Below, in pieces: positions 43,608-54,814 of a stretch of 64,000 nucleotides of DNA (position 1 is the stretch's first letter; each line of letters begins with the position of its first letter). The notes beneath the pieces were generated by a model. The model worked only from the letters and a program-made list of their open reading frames with translations, was not told where the DNA came from and searched no databases. The stretch spans positions 1,302,001 to 1,366,000 of the forward strand of contig MARA01000002.1 of the NCBI GenBank assembly GCA_001792895.1, in the 5' to 3' direction. This stretch comes from Lentinus brumalis. Lineage: Eukaryota; Basidiomycota; Agaricomycetes; Polyporales; Polyporaceae. The position numbers and the translations under genes are program-made.

Positions 43608-45766
43608 TCATCCGCTCACATCCTCCTTTTCCTTCACCATCTCCCACCCAATGGTCTTGTCTGCCCAGAAAGGCACTACGTGGGTCTGCCCAGCCCCGTA
43701 CCCTTCGATCCCCACCACTTTGCTCGACGCTCGTCGGAGAACCGCCCTCTTGTCGCTCTCCGACACCGGTCGTCGGTAGAACGCCCGCCCGTGCTTGCTC
43801 ACGAAACCCTCCAGCTTGTCCAGCGCCCCGAACGACTCGAGCAAATGTGCGACCAGCGGCAGCAGGATCGGCGAGGTGTACACTCCCGCCGCGCACGGCT
43901 GCGTCGGCGTGGCCGTCGCCTTCGTCTCGAACGGATGGGGCGCGGAATCGGAGCCGAGGAAGAAGCGGGGATGTCCTGTATACAGAAGCATTACTCGTCA
44001 GCACTGACGAATGGGCCGGTGGCAGATCGAGACCCCGGACAGACCTTCTCTGACAACCTCCTGCAGCGCCGTCCGGTCGTCCGGATACTTGGCCACGGGC
44101 TTGCAGAAGTGCCACGCTTGCCCCGCCCAGTCATCGACCGTCAGCGCAAGGTGATGCGCCGTGATCGTGCAGGCAACCGTGTCCCCGAGGCTCTTCACGC
44201 ACTCGACCGCTGCCCGCGTCGTAGCGTGCTCCAGCACGATTCGCAGCTTCGGGAACTTGGCATGCAGCTTTCGCAAGTGTGGCAGGAATGCAGGCTCGGC
44301 ATTCAGCACACAGGTGTTCGTCGCCACCGCGGATGGTACCTCTCCATGCAAATTAAGCACCATCCCGGCCTCTTCCATTGCCGCAAATACAGCATCGTAC
44401 GCATCGTAGGATTCGATGCCTCCTTCCGAGTTCGTCGTCACGCCACGCGGATATGATTTTACCCCTAAAACCAGAGTGTCAACGAACGTAACGAATAGTG
44501 TGTGGACAAATGCATTCGGACGATATCACGACCCTCCTTGATAGCGTAAGACACCCGAGCATACGTGTTCCATCAGTGTTCGATGCTGACCTAGTCGGGT
44601 GCAGCTGATGCATGCCCCAGAAGAGACACCCTCCACCACGGCTGGGGAAACAACTTCGCTGCCATGGCGCAATGCCAACAATCGCCGCAGCGCGTCGATT
44701 ACGCATGGTGGCAGCATTCCACGGCAGACATCACGGTATAGTGTGTATGCGTCTCTGCGGCGGGCCATACTTGCGACGGTATGACACTCATGCTGTAAGG
44801 CGGATGTTGTAAAGCCGTCAAGTCGTGGCGTTCAATATACCATGCACGTTTTGCCGCAAAGCATTCGCCAACGACAACGCGCCCGTGTATTTGAATGCAA
44901 AACGTCATGGTACGGGCGGCCTGTCAGGTCTGTCACGATTGCCGCACACAGGTGTGCACGACTGGCCCGGGTCTCTCCGCCCGTAGCCGCTACGCGAGAC
45001 CAATATCGAGGTTAAGTCTCTTCTGGGCTCGCGCAGCGGTCCGAAGTCGCAGACTGCGCGCATGATGGAATTCGTAGCTGCGTGAAATGTCCGAGCGGAT
45101 CTGGGGGCCTAATCGCGCCCTCAATCCGTCCTTCTAAGGCACTCAGGCTCGATGGCCCTCAGAGGGCTGTGTAGAGGGGTCCCGGGACTTGTACAGCCGC
45201 CAATGGCAAGTCATCGACGTGTGCGCAGTGCCACGATACTCAGCGTGAACGTCGCGACTTACACATGTACGTGGAGCACCGATCACAGGCTCACAGTTAA
45301 CTCGCATACACGCATTTCGCTCACTGCTGATCGCTCACGGGTGGACATGGCGAGGGAAAGGACCGAGGGATCGCGTCGCCACCGGACTGCCATACCGAGA
45401 TATAACGTACGAACCTACAATACCAGCTCTCGCCGCCTTGCGGACTTCTTCGGGCGTAAGTTCTGGAGAGAGGTACAGCGTCATGAGGTATTCGACCGCG
45501 GGATCGATCGCCTGGAGTTGGGCGCGGTATAACAGTGCCTGCTCGGTGTTGGTGATGGGTGGCTTCAAGTTGGGCTACGATGCACGGCAGGGATGAGATG
45601 GAGACATCTGGAGGGAGCGGGCCTGAAGACGTGCCATGACATAGGCGAGAGAAAACCCGCCCTGGCGTACGTGCGGGGTAACAACCTGGGCAAGCTCGCC
45701 CTGGCGCAGGTGGACATGGAAGTCTGCCGGAGAGGACACCGAGATGGTCTCTGCTGACCCGGACAT
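43608..45766 (-). CDS. URA4: Dihydroorotase
   Basis: Third step of de novo pyrimidine synthesis, cyclising carbamoyl-aspartate to dihydroorotate. Monofunctional PyrC-type enzyme of 359 aa. Exons: 45766-45635, 45574-45415, 44464-44045 and 43975-43608. Metal ligands are visible: ADFHVHLRQGE (the H-x-H pair), the carboxylated Lys in GVKSYPRG (about residue 100), NLHGEVP, LEHATTR and the catalytic Asp in FLGSDSAPH. It ends KTIGWEMVKEKEDVSG. Intron 1 begins with GC rather than GT (ATG|GCACGT...CGTAG|CCC); only this keeps the invariant VMPNL. Intron 2 is 950 nt and ends two codons before the catalytic Lys. The start lies in a 243-bp region shared with KIP3. Confidence 0.95.
44465..45414 (-). other. 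950-nt intron in URA4
   Basis: GTTCGTACG...GGTTTTAG joins ARAGIV to GVKSYPRG with no residue missing. It is the longest intron in the window and contains only short motif-less frames. Confidence 0.8.
45575..45634 (-). other. GC-AG intron in URA4
   Basis: A 60-nt intron with donor GCACGT and acceptor ATCGTAG. The nearest GT donor (TAT|GTCATG) would delete Val-Met from the conserved AYVMPNLKPP motif. Confidence 0.75.
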
Positions 45767-46009
45767 GGCGGATGCTGGTCAAGCTGAGACTGTGGTACGA
45801 AGCGCGCAGAGGAGGTACGGTCACGTGGCTTGGAGCGGCACGCGTTGGCGCCGGGGCGACGGGCGGTTGGTTTGGTTTGGCTCGCAAGCAACGCAAGTTG
45901 AACTGGCCTTCTCTCTCTCAGCCACATCCCAGTCCTACCGCCCGCGCCGCCGACACCCTCCAGGGCCCCGAACACACTCCCCTACCCTCCCTCCCTCCCT
46001 CTTTCCGCC
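45767..46009. promoter_or_regulatory. Bidirectional upstream region, URA4 / KIP3
   Basis: The 243 bp between divergent start codons end with a C/T-rich leader (CCCTACCCTCCCTCCCTCCC) before the KIP3 ATG. Confidence 0.6.
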
Positions 46010-49000
46010 ATGGTTGCCGCGGGATCCATCACCGTCGCAGGTGCGTCTTTGTTCCCCACCCGCCCCGCTCAAGGCGGACAGTGATACATGTGCTCACACC
46101 CGATACCTGTATCCCCTCCGATAGTCCGTGTACGCCCGCCAACATCATGGGAGGCCGCAAGACTGCCCCAGCAAGTCTACGACGCGTGCATCCGCGGCGA
46201 CGGCGCGCTCTCCACCGGCACACCCGGGCGCATCACCAACCATACTGCGCTGCGGGACATTGTCGAAGTTGTTGACGACCGCGTTCTGACGTTCGATCCT
46301 CAAGAAAAGGACGCTTCGAAGGCTTTCGTGGAGCGGGGCTTCGTCCCGCCCGGCACGAAACGCTACAAAGACCGGAGATTCATATTCGACCGCGTGTTCA
46401 GACACGACGCGTCGCAGACGGAGGTGTATGGGTCCACCGCACGCCCACTATTGAAGACCCTCTTGGACGGGTTCAACACTACTATCTTTGCTTATGGTGT
46501 ACGTGTCTTTCTTCGTGTTCCTGCGGGCCATCGGGAGTGGTTGGGGCGCTCATGGTACGTGTCGTGATTGGTAGGCAACGGGATGCGGGAAGACGCACAC
46601 AATTAGCGGCACCGACGCAGATCCGGGAATCATCTACCTCACAATGGCGGACCTCTTCCAGGAGATTGAAGACCGCAGAGAAGACAACAATATCGACGTT
46701 GTTGTCACCTTTCTCGAGATCTACAACGAAGAAATCCGGGACCTCCTCGCCGAACCCGGCACACCCACACCACGCGGCGGACTCCAGATCCGCGAAGACA
46801 AGACAGTCAAGGTCGTCGGGCTCACCGAGCTCCGTCCCGCGACGGCGGACGAGGTCAAGCAGATCGTCCTGCTTGGCAACTCGCGCCGGACACAAAGCCC
46901 AACCCACGCCAACGAGACGAGTTCACGTTCGCATGCCGTTCTCCAGGTTCATGTCACTCAGGCCCCTCGGACCGCATCCCTCACAGAAGAGCGGACCATG
47001 GGGACGCTCTCAATCATCGATTTAGCCGGTAGCGAGCGTGCAGCAGCTACCTCCAATATGGGCCAGCGCATGGTCGAAGGCGCAAACATCAACAAGTCCC
47101 TCCTCGCACTCGGCAATTGTATCAACGCCCTCTGCGAGAGCGGGGGTGCCATCCGCCACGTCCCCTACCGCAACAGCAAGCTCACGCGGCTGCTCAAATT
47201 CTCCCTCGGGGGCAACTGCAAGACCGTCATGATTGTCTGTATTGCCCCAACCAGCGCACACTTCGACGACACGCACAACACCCTCGTCTACGCGGAACGC
47301 GCGACGAAGATCAAGACAAAGGTCATCACGCGCAACGTTGTCAACATCGACCGCCACGTCGGCCAGTACGTCGAGGCGATCAACCGGCTCAACCTTGAGG
47401 TCGCCGAGCTGAAGGAGAAGCTGGCCGGCAAGCGCGATACGGAGAAGACAGTCGAGCAGCGCAAGCGGAGAGAGGCGATTATGGAGGTCGAGAAGGCGAA
47501 GAGCGACCTCCAGATCAAGGCGGAGCAGATGAAGCCTTCCATCGCGGACGGCGCGAGCTGCGCAGGCAAGCTTGCCGTCGCGGAGGCCAAGCTCAAGGTC
47601 ATCCGTGCACGTCTCACCGAGCTCGAGTCGCAGGCAAGGGACGGCTCCCTCTCCGCTGATCTCGAGACGGAGCGTGCGTTGCTCCAGGCTCTCGCTGGTC
47701 CGGAGGAGCAGATCCTGAGGGCGGAGAGTGCACTGAACGTCCGCGTACAGCGCGCAAGCAACTCTGGCGCTCTCTTCGATGCGACGTTGCGGGCCGTGCA
47801 GGAGCGTCGGTCGTCAGAAAGGTTGGACGAGATCTCGCTGGAAAACGTGAAGGTCGACGCTCGCTGGCGCAAGGCGGAGATGGAACGCATCAAGGCAGAG
47901 GCACAGACGGCCTCCCTACGGGAAGCTGTCACTGCACAGGCGGAGGCTCTTGTCAGTCTCGTTGGTCTCGTTGGTCGGTGCACAGTGATGCTCGGGGAGG
48001 CGGGCAAGGCACTGAGTGCTGCTACGGAGGACGGGCGGGATGGCCTCGAGCAGACGGCGAAGTCGCTCGGGGTGTCGCTCAGGAGCGTTGCGGACGGCAA
48101 CGATGCCGCGTTCAAGGCTCTCCTTGGTCACTCGATTGCGTCGTACTCGGTGGCCCCCGTCGCGCAAGAGAGCGCGTCCGCACTTGGTAACTTCAAGGGA
48201 TTCGCGAACCTCGGTGTCGGCCGCGTCGCCTCGGGCCCTGCGGTGTCTCAACAGCCTCAGACGAAGTTCAACCGACGTTCGTCGTCGTATGGATCGAGTG
48301 TCGGTGGCTCGCCACTCCGTAAGTCGCACAAGAGCCCACGGAAGTCGCTGCGTTCCAGCCTCGCCCCCTCTTCGGCACCATACCGGCGGGTCTCGGACAA
48401 GGACAAGGGCAAGAAGAAAGGCGTGCAGTGGCGCGACTACGCTGGCCAGGGCGATCTCGACGATGGCGGCGAGGGCTCTGCGCCGGCGGCGCCGGTCGTC
48501 ATTTCCGTCACTCCTGCCGAAGAGAGCTCGAGCTCGTTCTCCGTGGCCGCTGAGTCCTCAGCACGCAACATGTCCGTCGGCGGATCAGAGAGCGAGTGGG
48601 AGGACGAAAAGACGGACACGAGCTTGGACTTCAGTATCTTCTCCGCCCATTCATCGTCATCCGCATCTGCGTCCACATCCTCTGCCAGCGGTGTCATTCG
48701 GGCCGCCACTAAGCGACCACGCGCAAGCCGCCTCGATCCTGGATTCCTCAAGTCCCGCTCACGAGGCTCGGCCCTGGGCAGTCTTGCCGAGGACGACGAG
48801 GAGCAGCGCTCGGTCCTCAGCTCTCCACGGCGTGCTGGCCCCCTCATGGACCGCAACATGAACCGTGTCCCCTCCCCATCCGAAGACTCCAGCAGTTCAT
48901 CAACAACGACGACAGGCAAAATGCGCGAACGGCACCACAACAGCCCTGCGAAGCGCATCCCGATGACCCCGAAGGCCGCTCTCGCAGCCAAAAGTGCACG

Positions 49001-49343
49001 ACGGCGATCGAACATCGGACCCATGCGTATCGAGCGGCCACGGAGAAGGTCGAGCATGATCCCGCAGCTGTCACCGCAGGCGCGTGCTTCGCTCGGCGGC
49101 GGGGGCTCGTCGCTCTCCTTCGCGAAAGGCTCGTCGGGGCCGCGGCGGGTCCCGCTAGGCGAGCACCGGTCGCCTGGGAAGAGGACGAAGAGGATGTCAC
49201 TCCTGGCGGTCTCGTCTGCGCGACTGCAGAGCCTCGCTCCTATGCGGAGCAAGGTCAGCGTCGATCCGAACGCGAGCATCGGGGAGCTGAGCTTCCGGAG
49301 CGCAAGTGCTGCTGGCGGGTCGTCCCGACCGACATGGCGGTGA
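46010..49343 (+). CDS. KIP3: Kinesin-8 motor protein (Kip3-like)
   Basis: Plus-end-directed motor that also promotes microtubule depolymerisation, limiting spindle and cytoplasmic microtubule length. Exons: 46010-46040, 46125-46498 and 46575-49343, giving 1057 aa. The N-terminal motor shows SITVAVRVRPPT, the P-loop FAYGATGCGKTHT (about 133-144), switch I NETSSRSHAV (about 248), switch II DLAGSERAA (about 283) and RNSKLTRLLKFSLGGNC. The neck IDRHVGQYVEAINRLNLEVAEL and the coiled coil to about residue 430 are kinesin-8-like. The tail is Ser/Arg/Lys-rich, probably the microtubule-binding tail; it contains PMTPKAALAAKSARRRSNIG. The second intron splits the motor exactly at the P-loop (YG|AT). Confidence 0.95.
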
Positions 49344-49906
49344 ACGAGTCTGGCCGCTCAGGATTCCGCGCAGGATATGGAGGCGGACGTACTATAGAAT
49401 TAGTTTTGTGTTCTGATCTCGGAAGGCGGGGACCTCGAGACCGACTTACTTCGCTGTATTAGCATGACGCACCCCGAGCTCGATTTATCACGACGCGACA
49501 CGACCTTATTCGCTCCTCCCTTTCTTGTTTGCTATGTTCTGGCTTGCATTTCTGTGAATGTCTGACTACTCTCGACACATGTCCCTCTCGCTCCCCGCGT
49601 CCACGGTCGTCTTCTCGAACACTTGTAAAATTGCATCATACCCCCGTCTCGTCTCATGTTGTTCTATGTACCGCATGCACATCTCTACTGTCCATATGAA
49701 TGGGCACCTCCTCAGATGGCAGTGAGATGCGTGCACCGCGAAAGGCGGTGGTGGTCGGTAGTATGACGATATTACTCGTACCTTAATGCTGTCTCGCAAT
49801 CAACTCGCAATTGCAGTTTCTGCAGTCACCAGATGGCAGGTTGCGCATCGAGCGAGGTAGAGGTAGAAATGAATAATTTATGCAAAACAAGCTGAACTTC
49901 AAGATA
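49344..49906. other. Convergent 3' region, KIP3 / EMP24
   Basis: AT-richer flanking sequence; no other feature is seen. Confidence 0.5.
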
Positions 49907-50787
49907 CTAGAAGGCTCTCTTGACCTCGAAGAAAGACTAGAGGACGGAATTATGAGCCACCAGCTATGTTGATGCAGCGAGGACGAACCTTCAGGTAGTA
50001 CACTTGCCACGCGACTACGGCAAAGAGGACAATTGCTTGAAGGATTGACCACCACTTCACGCGGTCGTTTGTTGACTCGGCAGTGTTCCTGTGCGTACGC
50101 TCACGAACTACAATGTACTCCTGCTCGTCCTTGACAGCAGTGAGGCCGTGAGATAGAGCGCGAATCTCCCGTTCGATGGGAGAGACGATGTCTGCACTCA
50201 GCGATCAGCAGGAATGCAGTTGTCTGTATGGTCACCGGTCCTTACCTTCGTCATCCACATAGATGACACCGTGTACGTTGAAGCTGTGCCGCGGTATGGA
50301 CTCTCAGGAAGTGTGCGCCTCGCTTGCGAAAGTGACACGTACCTGACCATCTTGTCGACAACCGTAGACATCTGGTTCGAGAAACAGTACTCATAGCGAC
50401 CGTCCTTCTTCGCGGTAATTTGGACGGTGCCCTGCGACTGCTTTATGTGCTTTCCGAGCGCGACGTTGTCCGGATCGGCGAGCTAAGAGGATGCGAAGGT
50501 TCATACCGCCGCTCGAGCTAGAGAAGAAGATGGTACGCACCCAGAAGTCGATGTCAAGGTGACCGCCCCCTCCTACTTGGTACGTCACCGTCATCTGTGT
50601 ACGCTGTTGAAATTCCGACCCAGTTAATAGTGCTGAGCGGACACACTTTGTCGTTCACATGTAGGTCCTCGAAGAAGCATTCCTTCTTGGAGGCCGGCAC
50701 CTCAATCATATGCCCAGATACCAGCGGAAGCACGAAGAGGAGCGCGAGCCACATTATTGCGAGTGTAGGGGTATAGTGTCGTAGCAT
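49907..50787 (-). CDS. EMP24: p24-family cargo receptor (Emp24-like)
   Basis: Type I membrane protein that cycles between ER and Golgi in COPII and COPI vesicles and selects cargo such as GPI-anchored proteins. Exons: 50787-50647, 50594-50541, 50482-50343, 50283-50246, 50191-49989 and 49936-49907, giving 201 aa. Signal peptide residues 1-25 (ending LLFVLPLVSG), GOLD domain with the paired Cys (KKECFFED and YEYCFSNQ) and GGHLDIDFW, a luminal coiled coil (EREIRALSHGLTAVKDEQEY), one membrane span (ILQAIVLFAVVAWQVYYL) and the cytosolic tail SFFEVKRAF with the di-Phe and basic coat-binding residues. The tail pattern is closest to Emp24. The last exon encodes only this tail. It is divergent from YRB1 across 258 bp. 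Confidence 0.93.
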
Positions 50788-51045
50788 GTCGTCGAGGCCA
50801 AGATGCAGTCTGTCTCCAAGGTCTGGACGCGGACGCAGGTCGACTTGCACCAGTACAGCTGTGGCGGCCACGTGCTTAGCGGAGGACCCGGGCCACCGTT
50901 GATTGCCATCTCGGGGTCCCTCCCGAGATCTGGAGAAGGGTTAGCTGCGCCGCGAGGCCTTTCTCGATTCTCTCTACTGCACTTTTTCCAATCCCACTCG
51001 TACCCTCTCTCGCATTCTCTCTTTCACGACCGACTCTACGCCGAC
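50788..51045. promoter_or_regulatory. Bidirectional upstream region, EMP24 / YRB1
   Basis: The 258 bp between divergent starts carry pyrimidine-rich runs (CTCTCTCGCATTCTCTCTTTC) before the YRB1 ATG. Confidence 0.6.
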
Positions 51046-51994
51046 ATGTCTGACGCCATCTCCGATGCTCTTGCGCCCAGGGTGAGTGATGTCTATCCGG
51101 GCGCACTGGTCAGGCGACCGTTCGCAGCAATCGATGCAGGACGAGAGATCGCGCCACCTTGTGCGGCCATGGACGTGAACTGACGGTTGTTTGTGATGTG
51201 CAGGAGGAGGAGCATGACCCCCACTTCGAGCCCGTGATCAAGCTCACGCAGCAGGTCGAGACGAAGACCAACGAGGAGGATGAGGAAGTCGTCTTCAAAA
51301 TGTGCGTCCTGATCCTCCCTGTGCGCATGTAGATCGTGTGGTTGACGCGTCTGCTTCCGTGTGTCACAGGCGGGCGAAGCTCTTCCGGTTCGCGGCCGAC
51401 TCCTCGGAGTGGAAGGAACGTGGTACTGGCGATGTCCGTCTGCTTCAGCACAAGGAGACCAAGAAAATCCGTCTCGTGATGAGACGCGATAAGACCCACA
51501 AAGTCTGCGCCAACCACGCCAGTAAGCTCGCCCTCTCGCCGTATGTCCTGTCCCAGAAGATTGAAGCGTCTGTCCAGTCACCTCCGACATGCGCCTTCAG
51601 CCGAACATTGGCTCGGACCGGAGCTGGGTCTGGAAAGTGACTGCGGACTACTCCGAGAACCCGCCCACTGCCGAGACCCTCGCCATCCGTTTCGCGAACG
51701 CTGAGAGTGAGTAGCAGATCCATTTGTTGAAGGCCGCCGTTGTCTGACACTTGTTCAGACGCTCAGCAGTTCAAGGACGAGTTCGAGAAGGCGCAGGCGA
51801 CCAACGCCGGTCTCGCTGGTGGCTCTCCAGCAGAGGAGAAGAAGGAAGAGGCCCCTGCAGCTGAGGTGAAGGAGGAAAAGCCTGCTGCTGCAACCGAGGA
51901 GCCAAAGGAGGAGCCCAAGGCTGAGGAGAAGTCCGAGGAGAAGGCTGAGGAGAAGGCAGAGGAGAAGGCAGAGGAAGTGAAGAAGGAAGAGTAA
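51046..51994 (+). CDS. YRB1: Ran-specific GTPase-activating protein (RanBP1/Yrb1)
   Basis: Cytosolic Ran-GTP-binding co-factor that helps RanGAP release Ran-GTP from transport receptors. Exons: 51046-51081, 51204-51301, 51370-51521, 51578-51706 and 51759-51994, giving 216 aa. The Ran-binding domain (about 18-150) shows [75 protein letters not shown] and [20 protein letters not shown]. The tail is a Glu/Lys/Ala-rich low-complexity stretch with short [11 protein letters not shown] repeats. The C-terminal acidic tail and length agree with fungal Yrb1. It converges with MCX1 across 292 bp that hold no other gene. Confidence 0.95.
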
Positions 51995-52286
51995 ACGCGT
52001 CATCATTGTGTCCATATATCCCCTGCCCTCCTCCGCGGCACCGGCTCCATCCTGGCAGCGATTTGTGTATCTTTCCGTAGAGCGTTGTTGGGGCGTGTAT
52101 TCAGTAGCGTGTATTCCCCCATTTGCCCTCTCTACTTCGGCATCATGATCCCGTATGTGTAGTGTGCTTTTACATCCATCCAGACCCCCTGCATACAATA
52201 CAACACATGGCTTTACAGTACGTTGTACAAAGGAGCGTGCTACTATCGTAGATCGTCCACTCGTCCGTTTGTGGCAGCACGGTCAA

Positions 52287-54648
52287 TCATGGAAGGTCTC
52301 CTATATACCTCTGCTCTTCCGCAGACCATGCGCTCCAGAACTTGGACGCCTCAGCTTTGCCTGCTCCCCAATATTGTGGTGGAGCGTCTTCGAGGACGAC
52401 AGCTTCGTGTATGAGGATGTGCTTGATCCCCTGAGCGTGATACAGCGCGTCAGCATGTCAGACACATGGCAGGTAAGGGAAGGACGCACAGATCCCGGAG
52501 CTTCATACATTGGATCGAGCAGAAGAGTTTCCTAGGCAAGGAGGCTCGATCAGTATGAACACCCTCGCAACATGAAGTACCTAACTCTCACCATGATCCC
52601 CCTCAATCCTCTCGCGCCCCCACCTCGCGCTGCAGCTTTCCTGCATATCTGGTCGATGGCGCCACTCGTGAACCGGATCTCGATCCCTGAGTATCCGAAC
52701 AGAGCAGTGTACTGCGATATGAGCGAACCCTTGACTTCCGTGAGCACCTTGCGGAGGTCAGATGGCGACAGCGGGGACAGAGTTGTGATGGAGGGCACCC
52801 GGGAGACGAACTCTGGGATGAATCTACGACGTAAGTAGTCAGTTCAGCGTGAACGAATAGTTACTGAAGAGGCCCTACCCGAACTTGACTAGGTCTGTGC
52901 AGGGTGGTGTTCAGCTAGGTGAACGCATTACGGAGGACAATGTGAAACATCGTACCACTAGGTTCTACTTGGCTGAGCACGTTGCCGTTGGAGCTTCGTG
53001 CAAAGAAAGGCAGACCGCCCGGCGGTGATGGTGCTTCCTCGGATGACGCGAGATTCGCCGTAAACCCTATCGACTATGCGGAGAAGAGGAATTAAGTAAC
53101 AATGCAATGAATGCATCAGACGAGTGGCGCACCCCCTTCGCCATGCGTTTCCGAATGATGTTTTCGAGGCCGACGAAAGCACCGCTGAGAATAAATAGGA
53201 TGTTGGACGTGTCTACCGCATATGAATCTGGCCATTCTGTTGTGATAATACGTCAATGAAGCGATCGCTCCGACTATATGCACATCGAGTACGTACGGAC
53301 AGGTGCAGGCACGGCCTGTCCACGACCTGAGCGCGTGACTCCCGTCGGTGGCGGCATGGACGGGCCCTTGGCGGGAACGTTGACTATGGAACCTTCCATC
53401 ATGCGAAGAAGAGCCTGTTGGACGCCCTCGCCGCCCACATCCCGAGTCGACTCTGGGCCTGTGGATTTGCGAGCGATCTTGTCAACCTCGTCGATGTAGA
53501 TGATGCCCATGCTGTATCGTGTGAGTACACAGTCGCCCCAAGGACGGCAGCACTGTTGCTCACTTCGCCTTGTATGGATCATAGTTCGCTGCTTGCAGCT
53601 GAATATTATGTATGAGCAAGGGTCACGACTAGGTTGCAGTTTCACTAACCAGACGTTGGACACACATGTCGACGTCGTCTCCTACATCTGAAAGTCGAGG
53701 TTGGAGATATGACGAGTATAAAGTCAAACGAAGCGGCGCATGATTTACTTACATCCGGCCTACACATATGGTCAGCACTTATAATGGCGCGCACGCTAAA
53801 TGGTTCACCTGAGTGAATGTTGTTGCATCGCTGACTGAGAAAGGTACATCCAGTACGCTGGCCAGTGTCTTGGCTAGCAACGTCTTTCCTGTGATGGCGC
53901 ACATACTGGTTTAGACAGACGCATATACCATAACTGATGCAATGTCTTACCGGAGCCGGTGGGACCACTGCACGAAACATAGATGAGAAGGGATGAGCTT
54001 GTTGCTTGTGGAGACACGCCCTGGAGTGCACTCACAGGACGAGCACGTTACTCTTCTCGAAGGGGGGCATCGGCATATGCGACCTGAACACTCCTGCGGC
54101 TGGTTCTTCATATGAGGCGGATTTATTAGATGCTGTCATTGCATTCCTCCGGCCTTGAGCATGGTTGATAGAGGATGGAGGTACGTACGATTGTCTGTGA
54201 AGTCTGCTCGGGACAGATGAGGCGGGTCGTCGTAGTACATCGCCCTCAGGTTTGCATGCACGCGGTTATAATGGTTGAACACGCTTCACATTTACTATCC
54301 TCAGTCGAGCTGGATCGTGATACACACTACGAATGCACGCACGCGACAGACAGCACCTTCTTCGCATTCTCCTGACCGACGACGTACTGATTGAGGTAAT
54401 GCACCAACTTCCAGTCCTATGAGCTTCAGACCATCCATCTCATGCGCTGGTTGTACTTCTCGAGGTGTCGCGAGGCCAGATGGCCTCATGTCGTACGTGT
54501 CACTTGCATCTGGAGCGTCGCCCGACGGTGGTGGCGCAAAGCGTGCTTGCGTCCGGACGAACCGTGAGTGGTTGCGGAGTGTAGAAAGCGGCCTTAAGTA
54601 CTGCAGACGACCAGCAAAGTGAAGTCTGGCTGAACAGCCGTCGAGCAT
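52287..54648 (-). CDS. MCX1: Mitochondrial ClpX-type AAA+ unfoldase
   Basis: Hexameric ATP-dependent unfoldase of the mitochondrial matrix (yeast Mcx1, linked to haem synthesis). Sixteen exons give 498 aa: 54648-54457, 54407-54343, 54283-54189, 54132-54036, 53967-53951, 53888-53809, 53759-53753, 53687-53650, 53598-53564, 53511-53297, 53236-53133, 53073-52956, 52894-52879, 52823-52592, 52531-52490 and 52430-52287. An Arg/Ser/Leu-rich presequence ([19 protein letters not shown]) precedes [17 protein letters not shown]. Walker A is [16 protein letters not shown], Walker [16 protein letters not shown], then [35 protein letters not shown] and [12 protein letters not shown]. There is no N-terminal zinc finger, as in other fungal Mcx1. 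Exons of 17, 7 and 16 nt encode parts of Walker A, the AGYVGDD pore-loop region and EPSDLVKFGF. The second acceptor has a nearer alternative that would add DWK. Confidence 0.93.
52879..52894 (-). other. 16-nt micro-exon in MCX1
   Basis: ACCTAGTCAAGTTCGG between CTGCACAG and GTAGGG encodes DLVKFG, conserved just before IPEFVSR. Confidence 0.8.
53753..53759 (-). other. 7-nt micro-exon in the MCX1 pore-loop segment
   Basis: GCCGGAT between TGTGTAG and GTAAGT supplies Ala-Gly and the start of Tyr in TQAGYVGDDVDM. Skipping it breaks frame and the motif. Confidence 0.85.
53951..53967 (-). other. 17-nt micro-exon encoding MCX1 Walker A
   Basis: TGGTCCCACCGGCTCCG encodes GPTGS, with the GKT on the next exon, so the nucleotide-binding loop is spread over three exons. 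Confidence 0.85.
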
Positions 54649-54814
54649 AGCAAGGCGTCGTGGACGATGAGGAGAACAAGCCAGTCGATGAGCGCACCAC
54701 ACCGGTTTGGGCGAGGCAACTCCGGTCCGGAGGTTAATCGCAGGCGCGCTTCCGCCACCGCTTGTGACTGCTCCTTCACTGCGTCTCCCTGCTACACTCA
54801 ACATCTACTCTGTC
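54649..54814. promoter_or_regulatory. Compact bidirectional upstream region, MCX1 / CACTIN
   Basis: Only 166 bp separate the two start codons, the shortest divergent spacing in the window. Confidence 0.6.

Noticed and set aside
42614..44053. 479-codon plus-strand frame between LONRF and URA4
   Set aside because: It runs antisense through both genes and the spacer; composition is Arg/Pro/Ser-rich without motifs.
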